DNA from: Lasiosphaeria ovina
Lineage: Eukaryota > Ascomycota > Sordariomycetes > Sordariales > Lasiosphaeriaceae
DNA length: 64,000 nucleotides
Assembly (NCBI GenBank): GCA_033439765.1
Contig: JAULSN010000001.1
Location: 62,001 to 126,000 of the forward strand
Reading direction: 5' to 3'
Made by a program: the position numbers and the translations under genes. Positions 22,936 to 34,386 of the stretch are shown in pieces (the stretch's first letter is position 1; each line of letters begins with the position of its first letter). The notes under the pieces were generated by a model. The model was not told the origin of the DNA and searched no databases. It worked only from the letters and a program-made list of their open reading frames with translations.

Positions 22936-23340
22936 TCATTTACGCTTCACCCTGTCAAAAACGCCCAGCAACAAAATTCCGACTATTGTGATGACGGGTG
23001 CATAACCCCAGTGGTTCCACTGGCCGTCTCCGTAGGCGTAGCAAACGAGGCCGTCCGCGAACGCGACACCGCTTGAGGCGACCAGAGTCCAACCCAGCGA
23101 CTTGTTAGTGCCGACAAGGGCCGCAGCGTAGATGGCAAGTCCCATGAAGATGTCGCGCATGCCGTACACGGCCATCAGGCTGTTGACCATGCGTGCATCG
23201 ACCGCATCAGCTGGCGGGCTGAATTCAAAGAATGTCAAGGCGTGTGCTGGACGGAAGATGGCGTTGACGCCGAAGCCAGTGAAAATGGTGGCAAAGGCGT
23301 GGGCAGCCAGATGGAGAAATGGCAGCTGAGAGAGCGCCAT
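22936..23340 (-). CDS. Small four-span membrane protein, DUF4267-like
   Basis: A single-exon protein of 134 residues from the ATG at 23340; the open frame continues upstream but only with Pro/Ser-rich non-conserved sequence. The chain is mostly hydrophobic with about four spans: LPFLHLAAHAFATIFTGFG, LMAVYGMRDIFMGLAIYAAA, GWTLVASSGVAFADGLVCY and YAPVITIVGILLLGVF. It ends with a basic tail (DRVKRK). Key family-type features are the N-A-x-x-RP segment after span 1, the YG-x-RD motif before span 2 and the W-N-HWGYAP segment before span 4. The family is widespread in ascomycetes and has no assigned role; membrane location is inferred. Nothing in the neighbours hints at function. Confidence 0.8.
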   Translation of the reverse strand: MALSQLPFLHLAAHAFATIFTGFGVNAIFRPAHALTFFEFSPPADAVDARMVNSLMAVYGMRDIFMGLAIYAAALVGTNKSLGWTLVASSGVAFADGLVCYAYGDGQWNHWGYAPVITIVGILLLGVFDRVKRK

Positions 23341-24349
23341 CCTGCTTGTGCTTGGTGAGGTCTGTGACCGCGAGTCAGAAACTGATGTTCCAGGGTTTGG
23401 TCGTCTTGGCTCCTCTACAGACCTGGTCAATTGAACCTTTCAACCCGAACAAAAACAGAGATTAGTATTTCGAGGGGGAAATGTGATGGCGACTGAAGAA
23501 AAAGTACACAGCAAAGAAGTATGCAGAGCAGAGAAGCATATGTGCACGGGAAGTGAGATTAAATACCACGGATCTCCCTTCATGATGCCAGTTCGGACGG
23601 TGTTGAACGCCGAGGCCGAGGACCGATGGGATGGCGGATGGATCTTTAGTTGGCCCGAACTGCGCGTCGCGCGCTACTCCGCAACTTTACACTTCTAGAC
23701 TCAAATAAACAACGGAGTGGGTATCTAGTGTAATTAGGACTCTTGGAGCCAAGCAAGATACCTGGAAAGAAAGAGTGGAAGCCAATTAGGGGTCTGGGGG
23801 AGCTGTCTTTGACTCCGTGTTTGGAGGCAGATGCCATGCAAGGATAAAGGATTGGCCAGAGGCGGCCGTGCGTGTGGGGTGCTTGGGCTTTGCGATCTTG
23901 GCAACCACTCGAGTGACGAGTGGGGGTTAGGGTTAGCCAATCGGGTTTGGCCCCCGTGTCTCACGACATGACACGGAAAGGGGTGGAAGGCGCCAGAAAT
24001 CAGCAGATGGTATTTAGTATGGTCTGATGCCACCCGTCGGCAGTCGTGTATTTCACTCTACAATATACCCTCTTCCTCTACCTGAATGCCTTTATTATGG
24101 TGCTCTCGGCCTCTCTTCGACAAACTGCATGGAAGTATCATTCGAGTCTGAATGAGAACCCGGGAGCTGCCTAATTAATATGGAACCTTAAAGCAAAGAT
24201 AGCATCTGGCGCAGATAGGTATATGAACCTGCCGTCGTCCTCTTTAATAACCACCCAAACGCCCCAAGCAATCGCCGTCCGCCGAATACCGTAGAGCACA
24301 ACAGCGTTAATTACAACCTGCACCTTTTCAACTTAAGCACCTCTGTATT
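23341..24349. other. Divergent promoter region of the DUF4267-like and igo1 genes
   Basis: One kilobase between divergent starts. It holds a short telomere-like GGGTTAGGGTTAG word near 23924-23936, too short to be called an interstitial telomere, and AT-rich words near 24170-24320. No gene is recognised. Confidence 0.4.
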
Positions 24350-24761
24350 ATGGTGGGCTCCTCAATTTCACCAATGTCCAAGAGCGGAGAGAACGTTGAT
24401 ATAGGGGTAGGTGTATTGTTCCTTTCTACTCTTTGACCGGAGTCATTGCGGGGGAAAGGATTTACTGACTCTGGGCTCAACCCATACTTACCTATTCTAG
24501 GCTTTGTCTCCCGACGAGCTCCGCCTCTTCCGCCTTTACGGCAGAGCACCTTCGCAGTCTCACCGCTTTGCACGTCACCTCAAGGAGCGCAAGTACTTTG
24601 ACTCGGGCGACTATGCTCTGTCCAAGGCTGGCAAGGGCAACAGTGTCGACGTCGGCCTCATTGGCTCCCTGCATCCAGCCCCGCAAAACATTCCCCGCCC
24701 GTCGCTATCGTCTCGTCGGCCCTCCATGGGTACGAGCATTCGACCAACCCCTTCGGTATGA
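24350..24761 (+). CDS. igo1: Igo1/endosulfine-family PP2A inhibitor
   Basis: Two exons, 24350-24406 and 24501-24761, give 105 residues. In yeast and animals these small disordered proteins are phosphorylated by Rim15/Greatwall on the Ser of FDSGDY and then block PP2A-B55, promoting quiescence, mRNA protection or mitotic entry. The signature is clear: ALSPDELRLFRLYGRAPS followed by LKERKYFDSGDYALSKAGK, with the target Ser at about residue 54. The intron (94 nt, GTAGGT donor, TTCTAG acceptor) splits the gene just before ALSPDE, and phase is kept. The start at 24350 has A at -3; an in-frame ATG at 24374 is the alternative. The end is less certain: a possible further intron (GTATGA donor at 24756) would replace the last codon with a short exon ending at 24898. 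Confidence 0.85.
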
Positions 24762-25337
24762 TAAGATCAATACGTGCGGTTGCGTGTTGACGGGGACTCT
24801 TGACCTCCATGCTATTGAATATTGCCGTGGTGACGACGATGGACACTACTTGGGTGAATCCAACTTGGTATCCATCCTACAGGGAGGGAGCGAGTGAGAT
24901 TGCAACCAAATTGGTTTACTATTATCACTGATATTTGTACCTAGCTCGATTGTTTTGCTTGGGTGGCTTTAAGCTTTGCGAGTTTGCTCGGAGGGTAATC
25001 CTTTTGGGTTGGTTATCGCACTGCTTCCTACCGAAAGACAATTAACGAAGACATGAAACTGAGGTCATTGTCATCTAACTTCCATTCCCATCAGTCAAAC
25101 AAGTGGATTAGGTTAGACCTAAGTTGATATCAACAAGAGATTTAATTATAGGGTGGGTGTAGATTCAGTATCAGGTATAGCTATTGTCATTGACTGAAAG
25201 CTCTCCCGACACAAGCTACCTAGGCACTCAACAGAATTGAATTTGCTAGAAACCACATCGTGGCCAGTCTTTCACCTTGCAGGCACATGCCCCTTGACGT
25301 CCCCGATCAAGGGACTGACAAGCCTGTGATTAAACGC
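24762..25337. other. Convergent 3' flanks
   Basis: 3' sides of igo1 and the minus-strand transporter. AT-rich words near 25060-25190 could hold polyadenylation signals. No gene seen. Confidence 0.35.
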
Positions 25338-27244
25338 TCACAGCCTGGACGATACCTTTTCTCCATTCGGGCCCAAGTCGAATCCTTGGACCGAAGTTGC
25401 CACACCCTTGTCGACCTCGACCTCGTCGCTCACCGAGTCCGGATGAAGCTGAACCTGGTTGCGTTTCTTGCGGCGCTCAATGATATCGGCAATATAGCGG
25501 ATTATGGCAAGGGACAGGCCTGCTGCGAGGATAGCAATGTTGATACTGAAGCCGCGGCGGTAGAAGGGTCTGTCGTCCTGGCGGAAGATCTGCGCCCCGT
25601 AGATGCCGGCAATGTTGGCGCCCATGATGACCCTGGCTCCTTTGTCAGTAAAGTTTGAAGCGGGATGGCAGTGCAGGACTAGGACGGGAGCTGGGGGTCT
25701 GGTTTTCGCTTACATGGCCATGGCAAGCGCGCGCACTTCCGAGTCTTCGCACGTCAACGACATCCAAGTGATGTTGAGCGGGTGCGTGAAGGTGCCAAAG
25801 GTTTGTGTCCAGACGACGCCAAAGTAGCGCACGCCGCGCAAGTTCACCTCGGTGAAGCCGCGGTTGAAGATGTAGCCAATCATGTGCATGCTCATGCCAG
25901 CTATAACAGTCTCTCCGCGACGGTCACTATGAGGTTGTGAAGCATTCATGTTAGCGTAGTCCCGGCTGACGCGGGTGGGACTCTACCTACTAGTGATCAG
26001 ACACCCAGCTGAATGCAAAGGACACGGGAAGCTGCAGAAACAGCCCGACCGAGGCCAGGGCGTTGCTGGTAAGGGCGCCAAACCCGAAGCTGGTGATGAT
26101 GGAGGGCGAGTACGTGTCAAAGGCGCGTTGGGGTCCGTTGTTTGCCAGCGTGATGAAGAAGTGCAACCACAGGCGCCAGTTGGTGAAGGCGCGCTTAAAG
26201 GCACCCCAGTTGATATGTCTCTTCTTCTTGCCTTTCATGGGGTCGTCGAGGAGGACTCGGTTCTTTAGGATGTGCAGTTCCCGCGGGGTGAAGATGGTGA
26301 CTTTGGGTAGGAAAGTTGAGTGCGGATTGCGGAACGAATCCGGGAGGAAGAAGCCAAAGATGAAGCCACTGAGGATGGTAAAGGCACCCATCAGGGTGAA
26401 AAGCCAGAACCAGCCCGGCTGTCCGCCCACGCCACGCATGTGCAGGATACCATAGGCGATCAGCTTTGCAGATGCCTGGCCAAACTGGTTGCCAAAGTAA
26501 AAGAACATGACGCGCTTAGCCGTCTCACGACGCGTGTACCACGTCGACAGCGTCCAGAGGCCACCGGGAATGAAGCCAGACTCTGTCAGGCCGAGTATGA
26601 AGCGAGTGGCCAGAAAGGCGCCGTAGTTCCGTTGGTACGACTGAAATGTGCTGACAATGCCGAACAGGAATAGCTGCAGCGTGAGCCACTTGCCGGGCCC
26701 GATGCGATAGAGGGCCATGTTGGCGGGGATCTCAGTGAGCACTATTCCTAGGGACAACATCTGCTGCCCGACATTGAACTCGTCCTGGGTGACGTGGACA
26801 TCTTCCATGAAGCTGTCGGTGATGGCATTGGCGATATTGCCACGGTCGAGCTCTGCGGAACCACGTTAGCCAACTTGATGCCGCCCTCCAGGAAATGAAG
26901 AGGAAGAAGGAGGCAGACTCGAGGCAGACTCGAGGCAGTTGGAAAGCGGCAAAGGCCGGTTGGGTACGTACGTAGACAGAAGAAGCCAAGAGTGAGGATC
27001 GGCATGATGATCAAGTCCAACCTGAGAAAGTGGAGATTCCTCGTGTAAGCCAAGTGCCCCAATAGTTTGTCGGTATGGTGTACATCGCGCCCTCAGGTCA
27101 TGTCACTGCCACCTAGACTCACTTGCGCTTGGCCTTTCGCTCTTCCTCTGGTGTCCAGTCCACCTCCAGGGCGAGTGCCACTTCATCCTCAACCGGGAGA
27201 GGGAAAGGGTCTACGTTAGCAGACTTGGAGTCGATGAACCCCAT
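25338..27244 (-). CDS. MFS anion:cation symporter (Dal5/allantoate permease family)
   Basis: Five exons, 27123-27244, 26972-27021, 26852-25991, 25926-25714 and 25632-25338, give 513 residues. All junctions keep phase: codons split AA+G, C+AG, TA+T and AT+G, with good CTRAC branch points in the last two introns. ACS-family members take up allantoate, nicotinate, pantothenate or other organic anions with protons at the plasma membrane. Diagnostic motifs are KLDLIIMPILTLGFF, FCLQLDRGNIANA at the exon 2/3 junction, LTEIPANM, LGLTESGFIPGG and WTLSTWYTRRE, and the C-terminal YGAQIFRQDDRPFYRRGF. The acidic leader EVDWTPEEERKAKRK is usual for the family. Substrate cannot be read from the sequence. 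No pathway genes are adjacent. Confidence 0.9.
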
Positions 27245-29079
27245 GATTAGGTAAGTGCTTCGATCAGTGAGCCTCAAAAGTCTTTGCTTGTAGGAGAAAC
27301 GACGGGGTTCCACGCGGGGTCTTGGATCCTGGCCAGATTAACTCCCATCCCATGCATCGGGAGGTTTCTGGGTGCTGCATCTTATATTAACCTCGGACTC
27401 TTTCACTTGCCAAGTGGCCAAGGAAATCCCCTCATGTTGATTTTCGCCCCTTCCTTTCTTCTTCTCCTGCACCTGGTTTATGAAATTGGCCAAGACAGTT
27501 CCGTCATCTTCGTCTTCGCCGAAAGGAATTCGCGTCCCGTCAGAATTGTTCACAAGCGTCTGGGCGCGGGTGAAGGCGCGTCTTGGCCCGAGCACGCAAT
27601 TGTTGAATGGCGTTCAGCAACAGGCTTGATAGGTGTCTTGGAAGTCTTGGAGTCTCGGCGGGTCCAGTTAGCCGCGAAGCACAGTCGCCTTTTGGACTTG
27701 GCGCGCAACTTCCCGAAAGGCCAAGAAACTTCACCGAGTGTTCCCAGGCCTTTTCTGTGAGCGAATTCAAAAAGGTTTTACCACATCATCAGAACATCAC
27801 TCACGGCGGTGGGGGTTTGGCAAGGGTTTGAGAAGAACGTGCCTGGAGGTTAGGTGTCTGGCCAAGAAACAATGACAATACAGCACCGGGACGGACGAAG
27901 CCGAGCGGCAAACTACGGGCTGAGAAAGTCAACTCAGCTCAAAGCAGCAGCCAGGGCTGGCTTCGCGGTCGCAAATGAGAGGCGAAGGCTTCCGGGGTGG
28001 ACGTGGCGGCCGTCACCCCAGGCTAGATTGGGAGATGTTTGTACTTACGTGCCAACTATTCTGTAGTCATGTGAATCTCACGGTCTACGTAGTTCAACCT
28101 CTGGATAATTGTGATGGCAACCTGTTGGTTCATTCTTTTCTCGACACTAAGGTGGCTTGTTGTTGCTCCCCCTGTCTTGATTTATGCTGCAATGATGATG
28201 ATGGCTTCACCACGGTTTGTGCACTGCCTCCCCAGCTAAGTCTAGCTCCGCCAAAGACAGCCCAGATTGGTACTATCGTTCGACAGAATAATTCCGATGT
28301 ACCCCATGACTGCCTGTCGCTTAATATCTTGGCAAGTGTCTTCTTCGAGTCTATCTCAGCTGGTCATGACCTTGGCACTTGGCAATACACCTCGTGGGAG
28401 CGCCAAGGTCTGTCGTGATCAATGCCAAGCAGCTCTAGAACTTAAGACAGCAAAAAGACTGATGTGAAGCTAATCGTGCAGCCACGAACATAGTGGGGGC
28501 CATCAGATGGTGAGGTCTGAATCGCACCAACGTAACATGGAATGCAACAGGCCCGCCCAGTCACCATCGCTGCAACAGGGATAGTGCCAAGCGCCCAAGA
28601 GAGACACCCAAGGGGTTGGGCTGTCTGAGCGGGTTGATTCACACCACGCTACCTTGGGTGGGGACACCGACTTGAGCTGGAACATCTGTCATACGGGAGT
28701 GACATTGCAGTAGCGGGTGAGATCGCGAATGGACAATGAAGAATGCTATCAACGCGCGCAATTAATTAAGTAAGAAGATCTTGGTCTATGGACAAGCCGC
28801 TGTTCGGCCCATCGCACACCCCAGACCGTAGACGCCTTCTCGAAATATTCCATATTATGTGCCAGAAGAACGGGCTTCGAGGGTCTAGGGAAATAAGGGA
28901 GGTGATATTGCAATCATGTGCTCATAGAGTGGTAGGAAAAGGGGGAAAAGCCATACCAAAAGAAAATAGAACATGAAAAGGACTCGCGTCGGTGACGGTA
29001 AGATCGGCGATACACCTTTCATAATATCCGCTTCGCCCAAAACGCCATTTTCATAAACCTCAAACCCCATTCGAGGCCC
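27245..29079. other. Intergenic stretch, 1.8 kb, no gene recognised
   Basis: The part next to 27244 is the probable leader and promoter of the transporter. Several open frames of 60-158 codons (for example near 27338-27595 and 27975-28418) have no family likeness. The right end is the 3' flank of the aspartic protease gene. Confidence 0.4.
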
Positions 29080-30383
29080 TTAATCATAGTTGTACAACGG
29101 CTTCGCTGCCCAGCCAAGCTGTTGGTTGGGACCATCGAAAACAACAAAAGCTGCCTTCAGAGCGACGTCCCCGAAAATAGAGAAGCCAATGCCTATGTCT
29201 TTCTGGATACCGCCGAAGCAGGTTGTGCCACTAGAGTCAGTTGGGGCGTAGTTGATGTATTTGCCGGGCACAGTGATCCTAGCGTTGTTGCCCACGGCGA
29301 AGACAAAATCAGGCAGAGTGGCGCTGCACGCGAAGATGTATCCTCCCTGGGTGCCTTCGTATCTTGCTCCATCGACTTGCTTGTAATAGGCTAGCACCAC
29401 GCTGGTGGGCAGGAGGAGAAGGGTCGTACCCGTGTCCGCGATGCCTTTCATTTCGGTGATCTTATAACCGCCCTTGCTTATCGCGTATCCCGGAGAGGTG
29501 AACATCCAAAACCCTTGGCTGCTGTCAACAGGCAAATACGATATGTTGCCCGTGTATGCACTCGAATCGATATAGCCAAAGTTGTAGTGGCCCGCTGTGA
29601 TCAGTTCACACCATGTCAGTTCTTGCACATCATAACAGGCTTGGGGTGACATGGCTTACGAGCATCGTCTTTCAAGTCGGCAGTGAATACCGGTGCGTCA
29701 AGAATCGACTGCGCGTTGTCATAGAAGGTCTTCTGCCGGGTAGGTTGCACGGTGTTGATGGTGTTGAAGGCGAGACCCAACAGACCGTCGTCATGGGTGT
29801 CGGCCGTGAACTCAGCCGACACGTTCTTCGCAGCCTGGACGGCCTGTGCCGTCACTGTCAAGTCGCCAATCGCCACACTGTCAATGTAGACATCCCCTTC
29901 CGACGAACTACCATCGCCGTACTCGATCTCCCATGTCGCACCCTCAAGCTTTTTGGCAGAAGTGCTCTTGGTTGGATCGTAAACGGTCTGCCCGTTGATC
30001 TCGCTGGGGGGAAGCTCCGAGCTGAAGACCCAGAGGTCACTGGAGCCGGTGTCAAGGTTGAGGTTCAGGACCAGAGGCGGGGTTCCAACTGAGATCGGGG
30101 TCAAATATTCGACGTCGTACTGCTGGGGCGACGCCACACCACTGCCCGTCACCCTCTTGTGGGGAATTCCCCCGGCCACCGCCAAGCGAAGGTCGTCTGA
30201 AAGAGGAACGCCATACTTGTGGTAGACTTTGGCCAAGGCGGAGGGGCCATGGGGGAAAAAATGAGGATTGCGGACCTGCTTCAGCGAGGCGGTGCCCGTA
30301 TTAGCGGAATCAATGCGAGGCAAAACCGCGCTTGCGAGCCCGCTGGCCACAAGGCTGGCGGCGAGAAGCAACAGCGCCGGCAT
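29080..30383 (-). CDS. Secreted pepsin-type aspartic protease (endothiapepsin-like, A1)
   Basis: Two exons, 29660-30383 and 29080-29594, give 412 residues. The start at 30383 is chosen because it is directly followed by a signal peptide (MPALLLLAASLVASGLASA); the frame is open upstream to 30596. A propeptide of about 65 residues follows. The catalytic aspartates lie in LDTGSSDLWVF (about residue 111) and ADTGTTLLLLP (about residue 295). The flap tyrosine is in EIEYGDGSSSEG, and a C-terminal disulfide pair is likely (FACSATLPDF and TTCFGGIQ). The intron has a GTAAGC donor and CACAG acceptor, and the join reads DDAPGHYNFGYID as expected. It cleaves proteins in acidic surroundings outside the cell and may serve nutrition or host interaction. 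No GPI signal is seen; the protein ends shortly after the last strand. Confidence 0.93.
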
Positions 30384-32256
30384 TCTGGGCAATGAGTATT
30401 GGCGACTGTAACGCTGCGCCGGCTTTTGACCGAGTTTTAGAGAGAGGGCTGGATGAGGGTAAGATTTTGAGAGAGCTGGCGGTTTTCGAAGGGTGGCAGC
30501 TGCAGGGAGAAGGCAGGAAGGATCTACTGGTCTGTCTTCACCTGCGAAAAGTTTGGTTTCGGTTTTGCGTGGAAATGTGAAGGTTTTGATCACCATAGCA
30601 AATGAAGGAAAGGAACAGACGACCCTGCAGTTTCCTATTTGGGAAGATCCGTTGAACGATCGTCGTCGTAGCTTCCATCTGAAGGTCTCACCTCAGGCTC
30701 AGGTGGTACGTATTTACTGACCGCCAGCTCCCTACTACTGCAGCGGTAGGGCCATTGGGCCTTTGGAAGCTTTCAATTCGTGAATTGGTTTGCTGCTATC
30801 TGCACTGGCTCTTATCTGAACCCTACTGTGTACAACCAACTACCACCATCTGTACTCCGATGAACGAACTGTGCGAACAAACTGAGCTTGGTGCTTGGAC
30901 TTGTGGTGCCAGCTGAACTTGTGTTACGCCTCAAATGACCCAACTTGAAGTAAGCTCGCTCGGCCAAGAAGCTTGCCTTTCATTTGGAGGGGGCAAAGTA
31001 ATACCAAGGACAAACAGGCCCAACTTGGAATGGAAGTGACGTTCATAGTGGTTGCGGGTACGGACACGCGGTAAGGGTCCTCTCCCGGTTTTCCGGGGGC
31101 GGGAACGATGCAGGCGCGTAACACCGGCTTCCCGAGTGGACCCCGCTTGGCCAGGTTAGGGAAGGCGCGGCAAAACACCCACTCGGCCCCTGCAGCTACT
31201 GGGCTCACTAAGAAGGCCGCTAAGGATCGGGCTGTACCCGGTGCCCGTCGCTGGGAAACATGCGACCGAAGAAAAACCCGGACCTTTTGGAGGCCCTACC
31301 TGTACCCCAGTCCTAGTAACATTGCTGAAGTATGTGTAATTCTAAATGATGGGCAAAGCTTGCCAATGCTCGACAGTGAGGGGTGCAGGTTTGAGAAAGG
31401 CTTAAAATTACGTATGCAGTCACCGATCTACTGCTATTTCGGCCATTGTTCAGGGCCTAGCGGTCCTGTGCGGATTTCTACCTTTTTCTAAGCCCACTCA
31501 CTCTCTTAGCGAACTACCTTTCTGCGCGGTTCTTCTAGGTCTAGTATTTCGTGACATACCGCTAATAGACGACAGGTTGACGCAAGCAGCCGCTGGCTGA
31601 GAGGCTAGGCCGCAGTTAGCGCATTTTAACCCGATGTACAAATTAAATACGGAATTACATCCTAAAAACACTTAATATCCTTTCCAAGTGCTCCCCCAAG
31701 GTGGCACCTGTCTTCCTTAAACCCTTAAATCTATAGGCTATCCCCGAAATTACTAACCCTTCACGTGTCTATCGCTATAATATTATACCTCCCGCTCCTC
31801 AATATCACCTAAAGGGTTTTAGCCGGCGCTCCCCCGTTTAATTAGTAATAAGCTAATACGAACTATCTAATACGCGCAGTTAAATTCAACGACATATATT
31901 ATTAAAAGTCATGTATATTTTTTTGCTACTAGAGACGTGAAGCATTATTATAAATAAAAATAGTGTCGAGCTCAGATTATCACTAAAGGTATATCGCCTT
32001 CTAGCACCTAATATCTCACTATCAAGATGGCCGCGGAGTCGTTACTGGCGTGGAAGTGAATTGGGTCGAGAACTTTTAAGAGGGTGTGGAGATATGTCGA
32101 TCGATTCCCCCTACCCAGCTGAGTTTCAGTAACGAATACCTAATTATAGCGTGTGCCCCAACAACAAGGAAAACCTGTCCCCTCTTAGTCTTTGGATTAG
32201 CCCCGCATTCCCTTCCATCTTCCAGACACAGAATATAGAAAGAACTCAAAAATGAG
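30384..32256. other. Intergenic stretch ending in an AT-rich relic
   Basis: The first ~500 bases are the promoter and leader of the protease gene. No gene is recognised in the rest. Between about 31600 and 32010 composition turns AT-rich with frequent TA-rich words and GC-rich remnants, as in mutated repeat DNA. No terminal repeat or domain is readable. Confidence 0.4.
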
Positions 32257-33145
32257 ATGGAGCCTGCAAATGATTACCCGCTACCATCAAACCGAGAAGG
32301 TAACGGAGCTAGGCTCAATCTACAGCACGAAGTGTTCCGCCTCATTCTCAATAACCAGCTTTTAACGACGCAGCTCTTTCGTGGCTTTTCAGGACGGGCT
32401 CTGAACGTTGGCACCGGCACTGGCATTTGGGCGGCCGAGTTTGCAGCGGAGAATCCAGCGGCACATATCCTTGGGATTGATCTCTACGCGCTTTCTATCA
32501 CTCCCGTGCCGACGATCTGTGCTTTCCGCGTGCTAGATGCCGAAAAGGACTGGGACTTGCCACCAGAAACATTCGACCTCGTCCACGCACGCATGTTTAT
32601 CTTCCTGCTCAAGGGCCCACGGGCCGTACTTCGGAAATGCTTTGAGCCCCTTCGTCCGGGCGATATGGTCGAGTTCTAGGAAATGCAACAACTGTTCCGC
32701 AAAGACCTAAACCTAACTCTCGGGGGCGCGCGAGATACTCCTACAGTACGTTTCTTTGAGCTCCGAGTCGAAGCAGCATCTCGCTGTGGGTTCGACAGGT
32801 CCATCGTGGACAAATTACCTGAGGCCCTGGCGGAGGCGGGGTTTGAGGACTTGCGGGTGGCTGAATACAGAGTGCCGATCGGGCCATGGATGGACAGCGA
32901 TAATGAAGCGGCGTCTACACGTCTGAAGCTGGCCGGTGAGAAATTCTTGCAGAACATACCAGAACATACGGTGGGGGCTGATAGGTTTCGCCAAGACTGT
33001 ATTCATGAAAGGACTCGGCTGGACAGAGGAGTAGGTCGTGGAAGCGTGCAAGGAGGCTGAACATGGTCTTGGAAATGGGCAGCTCTACGCGCTAATCCGT
33101 GTTGTGGCCGGGAGAAAGCCTGTTGCCGGTAATGCTACCGACTAG
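32257..33145 (+). pseudogene. Decayed LaeA-like SAM-dependent methyltransferase gene
   Basis: From the ATG at 32257 the frame reads a class I methyltransferase: NLQHEVFRLILNNQLL, motif I LNVGTGTGIWAAEFA, acidic loop ILGIDLYALSITPVP, then FRVLDAEKDWDLP and FDLVHARMFIFLL. TAG at 32677-32679 interrupts the chain right after MVEF, where family members continue with Gln-Glu-Met. The same frame resumes EMQQLFRKDLNL and runs to GEKFLQNIPEHTVG. An extra G in the run at 32973-32977 then shifts the frame. The restored direction reads VFMKGLGWTEE, a second TAG, VVEACKEAEHGLGNGQLYALIRVV and an end at 33143-33145. Relatives of this type modify or regulate secondary-metabolite programs or act on small molecules. 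Here two stops and one frameshift make the gene dead unless read through. Confidence 0.78.
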
Positions 33146-33400
33146 AATGATGATGCATTTCATTAATAGACTGACTTTCCACGTTATGTGTTGTGTTCTA
33201 TAACTGTGCTACTCTCGTGTTGGTGAAATTGTGAATCGAGATGAGCGAGAGCATAGCATGATATATTGCATGTGATCCTTTCGTTGTACGTTTTTTTCTT
33301 TTTTAAAGGATTTCCATTCGATTACATGCCACTTTCAGCGAAAACAACGCGCTACTGATTACCTGTTGAATCTAGCAAGGTTGGTGGTATGGTGTGATTT

Positions 33401-33422
33401 CTTCTTCTTCTTCTTCTTCTTC
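33401..33422. repeat. CTT trinucleotide microsatellite
   Basis: Seven consecutive CTT units in non-coding DNA 3' of the methyltransferase relic. Confidence 0.9.
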
Positions 33423-34355
33423 AGACCTTGTAGCGAGCCCCTTTTCTTAATGAAAGAGGATTTCTTGAAATTAGCTCTAGGCAGCTCAAGTTTTATGAGA
33501 CTGCGTGCGGGAAATATGTAAACAGGACGCGGGGCCGCCGAGCCGAGACCATGGCATCGGGTGGGCTCGCCACGCGCGGGCTTTCCGTCTCGTCTAAAGT
33601 GTTTTCCTTTCGCATCACGATGTTACAGTGTGCCTTGGCCCTACACAACGTGTCTATGTATACCGCGAGGCACTATAGCCTGCTAGCGTTCAATAGGAGC
33701 TACTAGACTGCGAGAATGCGAGACTGCAAGACTGCAAGAGGCAGCTCGAGAGTACCAGTCGCAGTCGGGTGGCAAAATTGACCCACGGCCTGGTCGCACC
33801 TACTGGTGACTGGCCTGCCATGTGCGACTCTGCCACCTCAGGCAACAATCGGACCTTTCTCCGCACACATGGCATGTGGGAAAAGGTGGCAACTGGTAAC
33901 ATCCTACCTATACTTACCGCTCCGTACGATACTACGAGATTAATGTAACCTAGCCGCTCCCCGTGCTGTCTACCCACATCAGATCGGCGGTGCAAGAAGC
34001 AGAGATAGGTGGCACAGTAAGGCTTTGTGTTATTCATTGGTCAGCTTCACAACACTTTTGGGTTTGTGCAGAACACTCACTGTGATTCCTCCAGGAAGAC
34101 AACGTGTGGCCGAGATGGGTTCGCGTTGAGGGAGGAGGATTCGTTTTTGGCCTGTATTGGCTTTTCACCTCTACTCTATAGGTAGGTACTTACCCACTGA
34201 CACGTAAGGATCCATGGATGTATCCGTACTCCACACCAAACCACCAGTCATGTGTGACCACTTGCGTACAACCTTCCCTATCGATGTTGGTTTCATGCAC
34301 TAACTACTTCGAGTTTTTGAACTGAGGCGAGTGAATCTTGACTTGATTAGTACTG

Positions 34356-34386
34356 CTCGTCAGGGCGTTTTTGTAGCCCTGACGAG
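34356..34386. repeat. Perfect 11-bp inverted repeat (foldback)
   Basis: CTCGTCAGGGC and its exact reverse complement GCCCTGACGAG are separated by nine bases (GTTTTTGTA). The right arm with its flanks (TTTGTAGCCCTGACGAGTAT) also occurs near 10768-10787 without a left arm, so this is more likely a fragment or end of a dispersed element than a terminator. Confidence 0.6.

Noticed and set aside
23924..23936. GGGTTAGGGTTAG, telomere-like
   Set aside because: Only two units; frequent by chance and not evidence of a telomere or chromosome fusion.
34356..34386. Foldback as a bacterial-type terminator or Helitron end
   Set aside because: The genome is fungal, and although CTAG occurs downstream, the flanking bases do not fit a Helitron end; kept only as an inverted repeat.
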